Part shown: positions 17,107 to 26,161 of the stretch, piece by piece
How the letters are laid out: each line of letters begins with the position of its first letter
Position numbering within the stretch: position 1 is the first letter of the stretch
Origin: an uncultured Anaerolineaceae bacterium
Lineage (GTDB): Bacteria > Chloroflexota > Anaerolineae > Anaerolineales > Anaerolineaceae
DNA: 64,000 nt
Direction: 5' to 3'
NCBI GenBank assembly: GCA_938020565.1
Contig: CALIHP010000042.1
Span: 1-64,000, forward strand
Made by a program: the position numbers and the translations under genes
The notes under the pieces: generated by a model
The model's database searches: none
What the model saw: only the letters and a program-made list of their open reading frames with translations
What the model was told of the DNA's origin: nothing

Positions 17107-18327
17107 TTATGCTGCGTAAAATAAGTCGAGCGCTTCATTGATCGAAGCGACCGCGATCGCCCCCGCCCGATCCAAAAGCGCGTTTTTCTCCCCCGTCGTC
17201 CGAACGCCATACGGATAGAACGCGGCGGAGATCCCGGCGCCGCGCAGCAGCTCAACCGCGGATCTACCCGCGTTAATCCCGCTGGCAGAATCTTCAATCA
17301 CCGCGATCTGAAGCGGACGCTCATCGGATAGAAACGATCGGAGCGACTCCTTCCCGCGCTGCGCGGCGAAGCGAACCGCCGCGTCCAACGCACGATACGC
17401 GTCCCCGCCGATCGCCAGCCCTATCGCCGCTAACGCATGGACCGGGCTGGGCTTCAGGTACGAATCCCGAGCCGCGCCGATTGAATCTTCGAACGTGTTC
17501 AGCGACCCGACGCCGATCAGCCGGACCGCTTCGCCGCCCCAGCCCAGCGTTTCGAAAGCGCACTGCGCCTCGGGGATGGCTGAAAAGGGGCGCGGGAGGC
17601 CGATCGGGAAACTGTCGTCCGGCAAGTCCGGACGCGCGGTCATTCCAGCGACGAAAATCGCCGTCCCATTCTCCGCTTTTATCCGGCGCTGGTATTCCCC
17701 GCTGAGAAGCGGGACGTCCAGCGTTCGCAGGTTCGACACGATTCCTTCCGGGCATTCGAAACCGAACGTCTCCCGAAACAGCTCGCTTCCCAAAAGATAC
17801 GTTTCAAGACGCCGAAGCGTCGGCGAGGCCGACAGGTTCAGCGAATCGCCGAGCAATTCCGCAAAGAGCCGCGTCCTGCGAAGCCGCGGGAAAAGCCCCG
17901 CTGGAGCGTCCCCGCGCAAAACGGATAAATAGATCGCCTTCGTCGGAGACTGCGCTCCCGAAAATCCTTCGCCGATCAGCGCCAGCGAACGATCGAAATA
18001 AGCGCAAAAATCCTCTTCCGTCAAATTTTTCGGCGCTTCGATTCGGCGGACCTTTGAAAGCTTCGACGGCAGCGCAAGCGTGGGATCGATTGACAGCAGG
18101 AAATCAAAAACCATCGCCAGCGTCAGCGGAACCATATCCCATTCCGCCGGGATCTCGCAGGCTTCAAACTGCTCGGCAAAGCGATCGTCCTGCAGCCCGA
18201 ACCGTTCAAGGCCAAATTCCCGCAAAAACGAGTTGACCGTGTCGCGATAGGAGCGCCGGTACCCCCCCGGCCGAACCAGAACGCCGTCGATATCGAGAAG
18301 TAAAACTTTTCGCGCCGGGAGCGTCAT
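17107..18327 (-). CDS. HAD superfamily hydrolase
   Basis: 406 residues. Motif I LLLDIDGVLV near the N-terminus gives the nucleophile Asp and general-base Asp; motif III is the Lys in YLKPSPVHAL; motif IV is AVIEDSASGINAG. The cap region between motifs I and III is unusually long (about 280 residues), so the protein is nearly twice the normal HAD size and its substrate is not predictable. ATG 18327 is preferred over 18360 because GGAGG stands 7 bases before it. It lies 50 bases after the polyprenyl synthase gene and may share its transcript. Confidence 0.78.
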   Translation of the reverse strand: MTLPARKVLLLDIDGVLVRPGGYRRSYRDTVNSFLREFGLERFGLQDDRFAEQFEACEIPAEWDMVPLTLAMVFDFLLSIDPTLALPSKLSKVRRIEAPKNLTEEDFCAYFDRSLALIGEGFSGAQSPTKAIYLSVLRGDAPAGLFPRLRRTRLFAELLGDSLNLSASPTLRRLETYLLGSELFRETFGFECPEGIVSNLRTLDVPLLSGEYQRRIKAENGTAIFVAGMTARPDLPDDSFPIGLPRPFSAIPEAQCAFETLGWGGEAVRLIGVGSLNTFEDSIGAARDSYLKPSPVHALAAIGLAIGGDAYRALDAAVRFAAQRGKESLRSFLSDERPLQIAVIEDSASGINAGRSAVELLRGAGISAAFYPYGVRTTGEKNALLDRAGAIAVASINEALDLFYAA

Positions 18328-18376
18328 CCGCCAGCCTCCGTTCGGCTCTGCCTCATCCAATCACCGCCGCGGCTCA

Positions 18377-19390
18377 TCAGCGTACCCGCGTAATCATCCG
18401 TTCAACCAACGAAAACAGCGCGCTGCGATCCGCCGCCGCCGGCGTGCCGTCCTGAACCGAAGCGAGCGCTTCCCGTAAAACCGCCAGCGCCGTTTCCGAC
18501 TCATCCCGGACGAACTTCGCCGTCGCTTCACGCGCCCCTAATTCAGCCAGCCTGCCGGCGATCTCGGCGACGCGCTCCGCCGATCCGTCGTAGGCGTTCC
18601 AGAAGGCGGCGAATCCCGGATCAGCTTCGATTCCATATAAAACCGGATAAGTCATCTTCTTCGTCATAATATCGGACGTGACCGGCTTGCCGAGCTGATC
18701 CGCCGCGCCCCAGATGCCCAGATAATCGTCCTGAAGCTGGAAAGCGATCCCGATTTTCTTTCCCGCTTCGCGAACTCGCCGCATCGTCCGCTCGTCGCAG
18801 TCCGCGGCCGCCGCGCCGGATTGCATCGCCCCGCGGAGCAGCGCAACCGTTTTCCCGCTGATCATCCCCAGGTAATCTTCGGTTGTCGTCTGTGTTCTGC
18901 CTTCGAACGAAATATCGAGATGCTGACCGAAGATCACCTTCTTGATCATTTCATCAAATAAATCGACATAAATCGGGAGCTGCGCCGTCCGCGCCGCCGA
19001 ATGCACCGCGCGATAGCACAGGGAAATCATGTAATCGCCCGCGTTCAGCGCCAGCGCCGGACCATATTCTTTCCAAAGCGTCGGCCGGCCATGTCGGAGA
19101 TCGGACTGATCCTCGATATCGTCATGAACCAGCGTAAAGTTATGCAAAATTTCCAGCGCAGCGGCGACCGGCAAAACGCGGTCAACGTTCCCGCCCAACG
19201 CGCCGCAGCTCAAACAGGCCAGCAGCGGACGAATCCGTTTCCCGCCGTGAGGGAGCGGCGCCCCGTCGGCGTCGAGCCCCATCGCGCTGAAAACCATCTC
19301 GCCCAGCTTCTCGTCGGCGCGCAGCCCCCAATCCGCGTTCAACACGGAGAAAATCGCCTCGTTAATCCTCGAAATATACGCCTCGTTCAT
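18377..19390 (-). CDS. Polyprenyl (geranylgeranyl-type) diphosphate synthase
   Basis: 337 residues. GGKRIRP at residue 49 binds IPP; the first aspartate-rich motif is D90-D-I-E-D94 in LVHDDIEDQSDLRHGRPT; the second is FQLQDDYLGIWG. The residues before the first motif (LEILHNFTLVHDD) carry large side chains, which usually limits chain length to C15-C20, but the exact product is not certain. The start overlaps the end of the isomerase gene by 29 bases and has GGGAGAG 6 bases upstream. Together they make the C5 starter and the long prenyl chain. Confidence 0.92.
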   Translation of the reverse strand: MNEAYISRINEAIFSVLNADWGLRADEKLGEMVFSAMGLDADGAPLPHGGKRIRPLLACLSCGALGGNVDRVLPVAAALEILHNFTLVHDDIEDQSDLRHGRPTLWKEYGPALALNAGDYMISLCYRAVHSAARTAQLPIYVDLFDEMIKKVIFGQHLDISFEGRTQTTTEDYLGMISGKTVALLRGAMQSGAAAADCDERTMRRVREAGKKIGIAFQLQDDYLGIWGAADQLGKPVTSDIMTKKMTYPVLYGIEADPGFAAFWNAYDGSAERVAEIAGRLAELGAREATAKFVRDESETALAVLREALASVQDGTPAAADRSALFSLVERMITRVR

Positions 19391-20426
19391 AGTCCGCTCT
19401 CCCTTCGTTCGAATCGTCGGCCGGCTCGATCCCGGAGGATACGAACCGCGCCGTCTTATACTGCGTTACCAGCCGTTCGATCAGCCGGCAGACCGCCTCC
19501 GGCCCTTCCAGCGCCGGCCGCAGGAACGGCATCGCAATCCCGAAGATGCGCGCGCCTAACAATTCGGCCTTGCGCATGTCAACGCCCGTCCGGATTCCGC
19601 CCGAAGCGATCAGCGGCATTTTCGGGAACGCCGCATGGATCCGGCGGACCGCCTCCGCGGTCGGAAGCCCATAATCCCGAAACGGCGCGTAAACGCTGTC
19701 TTCGAGACGTTCGCCGCGGGCCGCGATTTCAACCTTCGCCCATGACGTTCCGCCGGCCCCGGCGACGTCGATCCAATCGAACCCCGCGTCAATCAGCCGC
19801 CCAGCCGTCCTGACGTCGAAGCCAAACCCGACCTCTTTCGCGATCAGCGGCACCGAGACCCCTTTTCGCAGCTCGCCAACCTTCGCCATCAGTCCGGAAA
19901 AATTCGTATCGCCGCCCGGCTGGATCAGCTCCTGAAGCGGATTAAAATGCAAAATCAATCCATCCGCACGAATCAGCTCAGCCGCCGTCCGGATCGCATC
20001 GATCGACAGCCCATAATTCAACTGAACCGCGCCGAAATTCGCTAAAATCGGAGCCGTCGGCGCGCTCAGCCGAATATCGGCTAACCCGCGCCAGTCGTTC
20101 GTCTCGGTATACACGCGCAGCGACCCCAGCGCCAACGGAATTTGTCTCCGCTCCGCCGCAAGGCACAGGTTTCGATTAATCTCCGCGCCCCGCTCCGTTC
20201 CGCCCGTCATCGACGAAATCAGCAGCGGCGCTTCGATCGTTTTTCCAAGAAACTCGGTCCGCAGCGGAAAGGTCAGGTAGTCCGCCTCCCGCGCCGCCGC
20301 GGGAACCAGGCGGTACCGTTCGAAGCCAGTCGTCGTTTCGGAACGAACGTCCTCTTCAAGACAGATCCGCAGATGCTCATCCTTTCGCATCTGAATCTTC
20401 GCTTCCTGCTGTTTCTTCTCGGTCAT
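19362..20426 (-). CDS. fni: Type 2 isopentenyl-diphosphate delta-isomerase (FMN-dependent)
   Basis: 354 residues. The family opening RKDEHLRICLEEDV, the SSMTGG loop, substrate-binding LHFNPLQELIQPGGD and LIASGGIRTGVDMRKAELLG (FMN phosphate site) are all in place. It interconverts IPP and DMAPP. Translation could start at ATG 20426 or at the in-frame ATG 12 codons later. A TAAAAT/TATAGT cluster at 20436-20446 sits 9 or more bases before the first ATG and no Shine-Dalgarno is seen, which suggests a nearly leaderless transcript. Confidence 0.95.
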   Translation of the reverse strand: MTEKKQQEAKIQMRKDEHLRICLEEDVRSETTTGFERYRLVPAAAREADYLTFPLRTEFLGKTIEAPLLISSMTGGTERGAEINRNLCLAAERRQIPLALGSLRVYTETNDWRGLADIRLSAPTAPILANFGAVQLNYGLSIDAIRTAAELIRADGLILHFNPLQELIQPGGDTNFSGLMAKVGELRKGVSVPLIAKEVGFGFDVRTAGRLIDAGFDWIDVAGAGGTSWAKVEIAARGERLEDSVYAPFRDYGLPTAEAVRRIHAAFPKMPLIASGGIRTGVDMRKAELLGARIFGIAMPFLRPALEGPEAVCRLIERLVTQYKTARFVSSGIEPADDSNEGRADYERGVYFED

Positions 20427-20489
20427 ACAGGAGAAATTTTACTATACTTTCCATGCTCCTCATTCGTCATTTTTTCCGTCGACTAATGA

Positions 20490-20495
20490 TAAAAT
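20490..20495 (+). promoter_or_regulatory. -10 box placed for a leaderless transcript
   Basis: TAAAAT ends 7 bases before ATG 20503 with AGCTCAG between and no ribosome binding site. Confidence 0.5.
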
Positions 20496-20502
20496 AGCTC
20501 AG

Positions 20503-21171
20503 ATGGAAAATCCGCGCCTGATCGCCCAATTCCGAACCACGCTGCATAACCTCGCCAACAGCAACTATTTTCGCATCACGTTAACGGTCGTCATGGCGAT
20601 TCTGCTGATGACCCCGTTTCTGGTTTATGACTACGATACGATCCGCTCGTTCATCGCCCAGAACCGCGTTTCCGGCGTTTTCGTCGCCATGTTCCTTTAC
20701 GTAGTCATCGGGCTGTTCCTGATCCCAACCGATGGGCTGACGGTTTTCATTCTGGCGACGATGGGCGTCATCCCGGCGTTTATTCTCGACGTACTCGGAA
20801 ATTCCGCCGTCTCGTATATCGAATATTTTATCGGGACCGGACTCCAGGATATTACCCAGTTCGAAAAAAAGAACAAAAAGCTCCCCGGATTCCTTGAAAA
20901 TTACCCGATCGCACGCCCGGGATACCAGATCCTCGGTCGAATGCTTCCCGCGATCGGATCGAAAGTGATTAATATCCTCTGCGGCTTTCGCCGGACTTCG
21001 CTCCGCGTTTTTACCTGGACGACGTTATTTTCGACCTCCTGGGGCGCGTTTCTCGTAACGGTCGGCTACTTCTGGGCGGCCAAACTGATTATCTATCTCG
21101 ATCCGTTCGGAATCGCGACGCATTACACCTTTTTACAGACCTTCGTTTCTCAATACCGTTACGCCCAATAA
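20503..21171 (+). CDS. VTT-domain (DedA/TVP38-like) membrane protein
   Basis: 222 residues with about five membrane segments. The core LFLIPTDGLTVFILATMGVI, then a polar loop and GRMLPAIGSKVINILCGFRR followed by TTLFSTSWGAFLVTVGY, has the SNARE-associated (VTT) layout of two re-entrant loops, with the conserved G-R-x-x-P (GRMLP). Family members act in lipid transport or membrane homeostasis. The usual G-x-x-x-G of the first loop is altered, so it is a divergent member. Divergent from fni with 76 bases between starts. Confidence 0.68.
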   Translation: MENPRLIAQFRTTLHNLANSNYFRITLTVVMAILLMTPFLVYDYDTIRSFIAQNRVSGVFVAMFLYVVIGLFLIPTDGLTVFILATMGVIPAFILDVLGNSAVSYIEYFIGTGLQDITQFEKKNKKLPGFLENYPIARPGYQILGRMLPAIGSKVINILCGFRRTSLRVFTWTTLFSTSWGAFLVTVGYFWAAKLIIYLDPFGIATHYTFLQTFVSQYRYAQ

Positions 21172-21276
21172 ACGCCGGCGATTCGGACGGAACCCCGAAC
21201 GTCCGGGTGGTTTGTCCCTGGTATAATCTATTTAATACGAATCGATAACCGAACGGAAATAAAGGAGTTTTCTAAA

Positions 21277-22386
21277 ATGATCTTCATGCTCCCTGAATAC
21301 CGGGCCCCGGATTTTTCAGCGAAGAAATTCGTCGAAGCCCCCGACGTCAAGAGCCAACCCGTCGTCGCAGACGGCGTCGCCCCCGATTTTTATCATGCAA
21401 CGTCGATCTTCCCCGAATACTATAAAATTGACGGCGCCTGGGTCCTCGCCGAAGAAACACGGATGGACTGCGTCGTCGTGATCCGTCCGGACGGGACGCT
21501 CGACGTCGTCGAATTCCGGAACCTGAAACGCGGCGATGAGGTCATCCTTGGCCGGACGGAGAACTGCGAAGAGGGGATCTTCCTCCACGCGACCGGGTTC
21601 GACGAAAGCGGTTCCGAGGCGAAAGACGTCTTCGCATTCCGAAGCGGCCGTTCGCGTGAAACCGCTTTCTCGAAAGATTATGACTCACTGTACCGAATGC
21701 TGCTGCATGAACGCGATCATGGGAATATCCTGTGGGTCATGGGACCGGCCTGCGCCTTCGACGCCGACTCACGGCAGGCGATGACGGACCTGATCCGCGG
21801 CGGCTTCGTCGACGGACTGCTCGCCGGCAATGCCCTCGCGACCCATGATCTCGAAGCAGCGTTTAAAGGCACAGCCCTGGGACAGGATATCTATACGCAA
21901 ATTTCCCAGCCAAACGGCCACTATCATCACCTCGACACGCTGAACGCCGTCCGCCGCGCCGGATCGATTCCGGCGTTCATCCATGAGCATAATATCGACA
22001 ACGGCATTATTTACACCCTGCTCCAAAACAGGATCCCATTCGTCCTGACCGGATCGATCCGTGACGATGGCCCGCTCCCGGAAGTCTGCCGCGACAACTA
22101 TGACGGGCAAAACGCTATGCGGACGCTGGTCCGGAAGGCGACGACGGTCATCTGCCTCGCGACGCAGCTTCACACCATCGCGACCGGCAATATGACGCCC
22201 TGTTTCCGAAAGATCGACGGAAAGATCCGCCCGCTCTTTATCTATTCGGTCGACATCTCCGAATTCGCGCTGAATAAGCTGTCGGATCGCGGTTCGCTGA
22301 CCGTGACGTCGATTATCACCAACGTTCAGGATTTCGTCGTCATGGTCCGCAATGGGATCAGCCGCATCGAAGCGGAAAAGAAATAA
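21277..22386 (+). CDS. Ornithine cyclodeaminase-type protein (TIGR00300, LOR/SDH conserved domain)
   Basis: 369 residues. The N-terminal quarter (to about 130) is the small LOR/SDH N-domain (EETRMDCVVVIRPDG, LKRGDEVILG). The NAD-binding C-terminal domain carries VMGPACAFD, GGFVDGLLAGNALATHDLEA, LTGSIRDDGPLPEV, TATGNM-like TIATGNMTPCF and a closing KLSDRGSLT. Such proteins form the C-terminal part of cyanobacterial ArgZ/AgrE and the methanogen ornithine cyclodeaminase, which converts ornithine to proline and ammonia. The arginine dihydrolase part is absent here. ATG 21277 follows AAAGGAG. It may feed proline, beside proC found elsewhere in the window. Confidence 0.82.
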   Translation: MIFMLPEYRAPDFSAKKFVEAPDVKSQPVVADGVAPDFYHATSIFPEYYKIDGAWVLAEETRMDCVVVIRPDGTLDVVEFRNLKRGDEVILGRTENCEEGIFLHATGFDESGSEAKDVFAFRSGRSRETAFSKDYDSLYRMLLHERDHGNILWVMGPACAFDADSRQAMTDLIRGGFVDGLLAGNALATHDLEAAFKGTALGQDIYTQISQPNGHYHHLDTLNAVRRAGSIPAFIHEHNIDNGIIYTLLQNRIPFVLTGSIRDDGPLPEVCRDNYDGQNAMRTLVRKATTVICLATQLHTIATGNMTPCFRKIDGKIRPLFIYSVDISEFALNKLSDRGSLTVTSIITNVQDFVVMVRNGISRIEAEKK

Positions 22387-22395
22387 AGCTCGGGT

Positions 22396-22446
22396 AAAAA
22401 GCGGGAGAGGGGAAGCGCTTTGAACGATCGATCGCTTCCCCTCTCC
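22396..22446 (-). terminator. Terminator of glyA-gcvT (perfect 14-bp stem)
   Basis: GGAGAGGGGAAGCG (22404-22417) pairs perfectly with CGCTTCCCCTCTCC (22433-22446). A T5 tract follows on the minus strand, so the hairpin ends the glyA-gcvT transcript and probably also slows the convergent one. Confidence 0.8.
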
Positions 22447-22489
22447 TGAAAAGTTCCAAAACGGACAGGCCGCGGCGGGCAGGCTTGCG

Positions 22490-25400
22490 CTACGACAGTT
22501 TCGGATAACGCCGAAGAACGACCGCCGTCGAAGGCATCGGCAGCTTATCGCCTAATCGCAGCTCATCCAGCTTTTTCATCGTTGTCCGCGCCGCGTTCTG
22601 ATAAATAACGAATTCGGTTCCCTCGACCGCGAACGCAATGTCGACCATCGCCAGGCCGACAACGCCGCCCTCCGAATCGATCGAACAGCTGGTCACGACG
22701 CCGACGACTTTCCCTTTATCGTCGAAGAGCGGATCGCCCGGCTGCGCAAGCCGCTGCGATTTACCTTTGATCGTGAAACGAACGAGCCGCCGTTTCTTGT
22801 CCTCGACTTCGGCTAAGAATGCGCTGCGCCCGATGAACCACGGTTTATAAATCTTAACGAAATGGCTGAACCCGACCTCCGAGAGCCTGTAATTATACGG
22901 TCCGGCAAGCTCATGCCCATACAGCGGCAGTCCCGACTCGATTCGCAGCGAATCGCGCGCCGCCAGCCCGCAGGGCAGGATCCCGAACGCGGATCCGATA
23001 TTGAGTAAATCGGTCCAAAGCTCGGGAGCTTTATCCGGATGGACAAAAATTTCGTACGAAAATTTTTCCCCCGTGTAACCAGTTCGGGAAATAATAACGT
23101 CGTACCCGCCGAGATTAACCCGGATCACCTTCCCTTTCGCGAGCCGCTGAAGCTTGGCCCGATCCGACGCCTCCATATCGTACTGTTCAAGGATCTGGAT
23201 CGAAGCGCGCCCCTGGAGCGCGATATCCACGCGCATACGCTCGCCGGCCTTCGGATCGCGTAAATCCTCCAGGACGACGCCGCGCCCGAACGCGCGTGCG
23301 CCTGGCGCGGCCCGGTCGACCAGGACCGTTCCATCCTTAACCGCGTTCAGCCACGCCCAGTCCTTTGCGTCGTTCGCAGCGTTTACAACGATCATATACT
23401 CTTCGCGGGAGACATGATAAATAATCAGGTCGTCGATCACGTCCCCATCCGGCGTCAGCAGGTGCGTATATACCGTATCGCCAACCGCGAGCGCCGCGAT
23501 ATCGTTCGGAACGACGCAGTTCAGGAAAGACAGCGCCGACGGTCCGGACGCCATATACACGCCCATATGCGTGACGTCAAAGAGACCGACCGCCGTACGA
23601 ACGGCATGATGCTCCTCCTTGACCGAACTGTACCAAAGCGGCATTTCATACCCGGCGAACGGCGCCATTTTCGCTTTCGCCGCCACGTGCAGCTCATGCA
23701 GCGCTGTGAATTTAATCGGCGCGTCGGATCGCTCATACCGGGCGAAATCGAATTCAGGGAGCGGATCTCCGCCCGCGGGCTTCAGTCCGATCGCAAACGG
23801 TTTCGCGAACTCATCCGGTTTAACCTTCCGGAACGCAGCGGGACCGGCTTCGGTAATTATCGTCCGCTCCGGAAGCCGCGTCCGCGGATCGGCGTCAAAC
23901 GATACGAAGCCGTCGGAAAGATCGCGGAGCCAGGCGGCGGCAAGCCCCGCTTTTTCGGCCGGAACCGCGAGAAGATAACCGTCCTCCGCCAGCCCTAATT
24001 CGCCGCTGATCGGTTCGCCGTCGACAACAAAGCTGACGTCGGCCGACTCTCCCGTTTCCAGCGAAGCGATATCTGTCAAAAAAGCAAAATCGACGAATTG
24101 CCGATAGAATGGGCCGCTGATTTTCAGGTACGCTTTTCCATCGACCACGCGAAAACGATCGTCAAGATAAAAGAAATGCGGATACCCGAAATCAGGGCGA
24201 TCGCTGAACGTCTGGCGCTTCCCCGCCAGCGCGCGGATGCGCAGCTTGCAGTCCTGGAACGCTTTGAAATCGACCTTCGCACGCAGCAGCATACCTTTCG
24301 CGCCATACGTCGAATATGGCCGGATCGCGTACATCAGGTCAGCGATGATATTTCCCAGCTCGACCATGTCAGCTTCCTTCAGCCCGATCTGCGTCACGCA
24401 GGGAAGCCCGATCCGCAGCCCGCTGGCACGCAGCGCGGATTTATCGCCGGGGATCGTATTGCGGTTGACGACGATGCCGGCGTTGTCGAAGATACGGGCC
24501 GCCATGTCTCCGGTCAGCGTCGAACCATCCGCGCCCTGGATCTGCTTGCAGTCGATCAGGAACATATGCGAATCGGATCCTCCGTAGCAGACGTGGATCC
24601 CGCGCTCGCGGACCTGCGCGATTAGCGCCTGACAATTGGCGAGAATCTGTTTCTGATATTCCCGATATTCCGGCGTCGAGGCGATTTTAAAGGCCGTCGC
24701 CAGCGCGGCGATCGCGTGCATATGCGGTCCGCCCTGCTCGCCCGGGAAAACGGCCTTATCGATCGCTTTCGCATATGCCGGATTCGTCGTCAGAACGACC
24801 GCCGCCCGCGGACCCGTCAGCGTCTTATGCGTCGTGAACGTGATAACGTCGGCGATCCCGACCGGCGACGGAACGACCCCGGCCGCGATCAGCCCGGCGA
24901 TATGCGCGACGTCAGCGAGCAGGATCGCGCCGACCGAATCGGCTATCTTCCGGTACGCCTTCCAGTCCGGAATATACGGGAACGAAGTGTAGCCGGAGAT
25001 GATGAGTTTCGGCTGATGCTCGAGCGCAAGGCGCTGGACCTCTTCGTAGTCGATTTTTTCGGTCGTCAGGTCAACGGTATATTGGACGATATTGTAGAGC
25101 TGGCCTGTGCGGTTGACGGGAGATCCATGGGTCAGATGACCACCATGAAGGAGGTCCATCGCGAGTATGGTATCGCCTGGATTGATCAGGTGATAGACTG
25201 CGTTATTCGCGGGCGCGCCGGAAAGCGGCTGAACGTTGACCTGAATCTGGTCCGCGGAGACGCGCGAATTCGCGAAAAGCTCCGCGCAGCGACGCCGAGC
25301 CAACTCTTCGATCGTATCGGCGTATTCGACGCCCTTATAATAACGCGGGTCTGAATTCCGCCGGTATTCGGTAAGACGTTCCGAATAATTTAGAATCTGA

Positions 25401-25615
25401 TCGCAGGGCATCGTCCGCGTTTCTTCCGGCGGATAACCTTCCGCATAAATATTCTGAAAACGGGAAGCGAGCGACGCGCGGACCGATTCGGGCGCGAACG
25501 ATTCGCTGGCGATCATGATCAGCTTCCGCTTCTGCCGTTCCGCTTCGACTTGATTCAAAAAATCCACGTCGGGATCGATTTCTGAAAGGGAACCGTTGAA
25601 AAAGAATGAATCCAT
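22490..25615 (-). CDS. glyA-gcvT: Fused serine hydroxymethyltransferase / glycine cleavage T-protein
   Basis: 1041 residues in one frame. Residues 1-470 are SHMT: IASESFAPESV, the PLP lysine K264 in TFTTHKTLTGPR, GEQGGPHMH and the DKSALRASGLRIG end. Residues 640-1041 are an aminomethyltransferase: MAPFAGYEMPLWY, VTHMG, VIDDLIIYHV with the catalytic Asp, SRTGYTGEKFSYEIF and an OB-like C-terminal barrel. Residues 470-640 form a linker that itself resembles a GcvT fragment. SHMT and T-protein share methylene-tetrahydrofolate, so fusion could channel it between glycine and serine. GAAAGGACAGG lies 8 bases before the ATG; a TATAAT box (minus strand) sits at 25675-25680. gcvH and gcvP are not in the window. 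Confidence 0.95.
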   Translation of the reverse strand: MDSFFFNGSLSEIDPDVDFLNQVEAERQKRKLIMIASESFAPESVRASLASRFQNIYAEGYPPEETRTMPCDQILNYSERLTEYRRNSDPRYYKGVEYADTIEELARRRCAELFANSRVSADQIQVNVQPLSGAPANNAVYHLINPGDTILAMDLLHGGHLTHGSPVNRTGQLYNIVQYTVDLTTEKIDYEEVQRLALEHQPKLIISGYTSFPYIPDWKAYRKIADSVGAILLADVAHIAGLIAAGVVPSPVGIADVITFTTHKTLTGPRAAVVLTTNPAYAKAIDKAVFPGEQGGPHMHAIAALATAFKIASTPEYREYQKQILANCQALIAQVRERGIHVCYGGSDSHMFLIDCKQIQGADGSTLTGDMAARIFDNAGIVVNRNTIPGDKSALRASGLRIGLPCVTQIGLKEADMVELGNIIADLMYAIRPYSTYGAKGMLLRAKVDFKAFQDCKLRIRALAGKRQTFSDRPDFGYPHFFYLDDRFRVVDGKAYLKISGPFYRQFVDFAFLTDIASLETGESADVSFVVDGEPISGELGLAEDGYLLAVPAEKAGLAAAWLRDLSDGFVSFDADPRTRLPERTIITEAGPAAFRKVKPDEFAKPFAIGLKPAGGDPLPEFDFARYERSDAPIKFTALHELHVAAKAKMAPFAGYEMPLWYSSVKEEHHAVRTAVGLFDVTHMGVYMASGPSALSFLNCVVPNDIAALAVGDTVYTHLLTPDGDVIDDLIIYHVSREEYMIVVNAANDAKDWAWLNAVKDGTVLVDRAAPGARAFGRGVVLEDLRDPKAGERMRVDIALQGRASIQILEQYDMEASDRAKLQRLAKGKVIRVNLGGYDVIISRTGYTGEKFSYEIFVHPDKAPELWTDLLNIGSAFGILPCGLAARDSLRIESGLPLYGHELAGPYNYRLSEVGFSHFVKIYKPWFIGRSAFLAEVEDKKRRLVRFTIKGKSQRLAQPGDPLFDDKGKVVGVVTSCSIDSEGGVVGLAMVDIAFAVEGTEFVIYQNAARTTMKKLDELRLGDKLPMPSTAVVLRRYPKLS

Positions 25616-25769
25616 TAGACCTGTCCTTTCCGGGATAGCCTGCGAGGCCGTGAAGATAGATATTCGCTGTCGAAATTATACCGTGACAAAAGGAAAACAA
25701 ACTTTGTGCTTTATTTCTCAAAATCTGTCCGGGTATAATGATAAGGAAACAACCCGACAGGAGCGGAAA

Positions 25770-26135
25770 ATGTTTACATTTGCGCATTTTAACTTTAATG
25801 TTTTTGACCTCGATAAAAGCCTGAAATTCTATCGCGAAGCGTTGGGTCTAACGCCTGTCCGCGAGAAAACCGCTGACGACGGTTCGTTCAAAATCGTTTT
25901 TCTGGGCGACGGCGCAACCGATTTTGAGCTTGAACTGACCTGGCTCCGCGACCGCGCCAAACCGTATAACCTCGGCGATCTCGAATATCATCTGGCGCTT
26001 ACTGCCGACGACTATGACAATGCCTACGCGAAGCATAAAGCCATGGGCGTCGTCTGCTACGAGAATCCAGGAATGGGAATTTATTTTATTTCTGATCCGG
26101 ACGGATACTGGATCGAGATCGTCCCGAAACGGTAA
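25770..26135 (+). CDS. Glyoxalase/VOC family protein (lactoylglutathione lyase-like)
   Basis: 121 residues from ATG 25770, with ACAGGAG upstream; the open frame extends further 5-prime but has no support there. Two beta-alpha-beta-beta-beta modules: FAHFNFNVFDLDKSLKFYRE (first His ligand), FELELTWLRD (Glu), LEYHLALTADDYD (second His) and GYWIEIVPKR (final Glu), so all four metal ligands of glyoxalase I are present. It may detoxify methylglyoxal, but VOC proteins are diverse and the thiol cofactor in this organism is unknown. A TATAAT box lies about 35 bases upstream. Divergent from glyA-gcvT. Confidence 0.82.
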   Translation: MFTFAHFNFNVFDLDKSLKFYREALGLTPVREKTADDGSFKIVFLGDGATDFELELTWLRDRAKPYNLGDLEYHLALTADDYDNAYAKHKAMGVVCYENPGMGIYFISDPDGYWIEIVPKR

Positions 26136-26161
26136 ACGCCGGCGTATTTTTATAAAAGTTT

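Noticed and set aside
22490..25615. Long open frames on the plus strand inside glyA-gcvT (e.g. 23414-23998, 24098-24625, 24716-25354)
   Set aside because: They are antisense shadows of a clearly real gene, have arginine-rich compositions typical of shadow frames, and lack ribosome binding sites.
26136..26160. ACGCCGGCGT palindrome with T-rich tail after the glyoxalase gene as a terminator
   Set aside because: The palindrome has no room for a loop, so only a three-base-pair stem could form.
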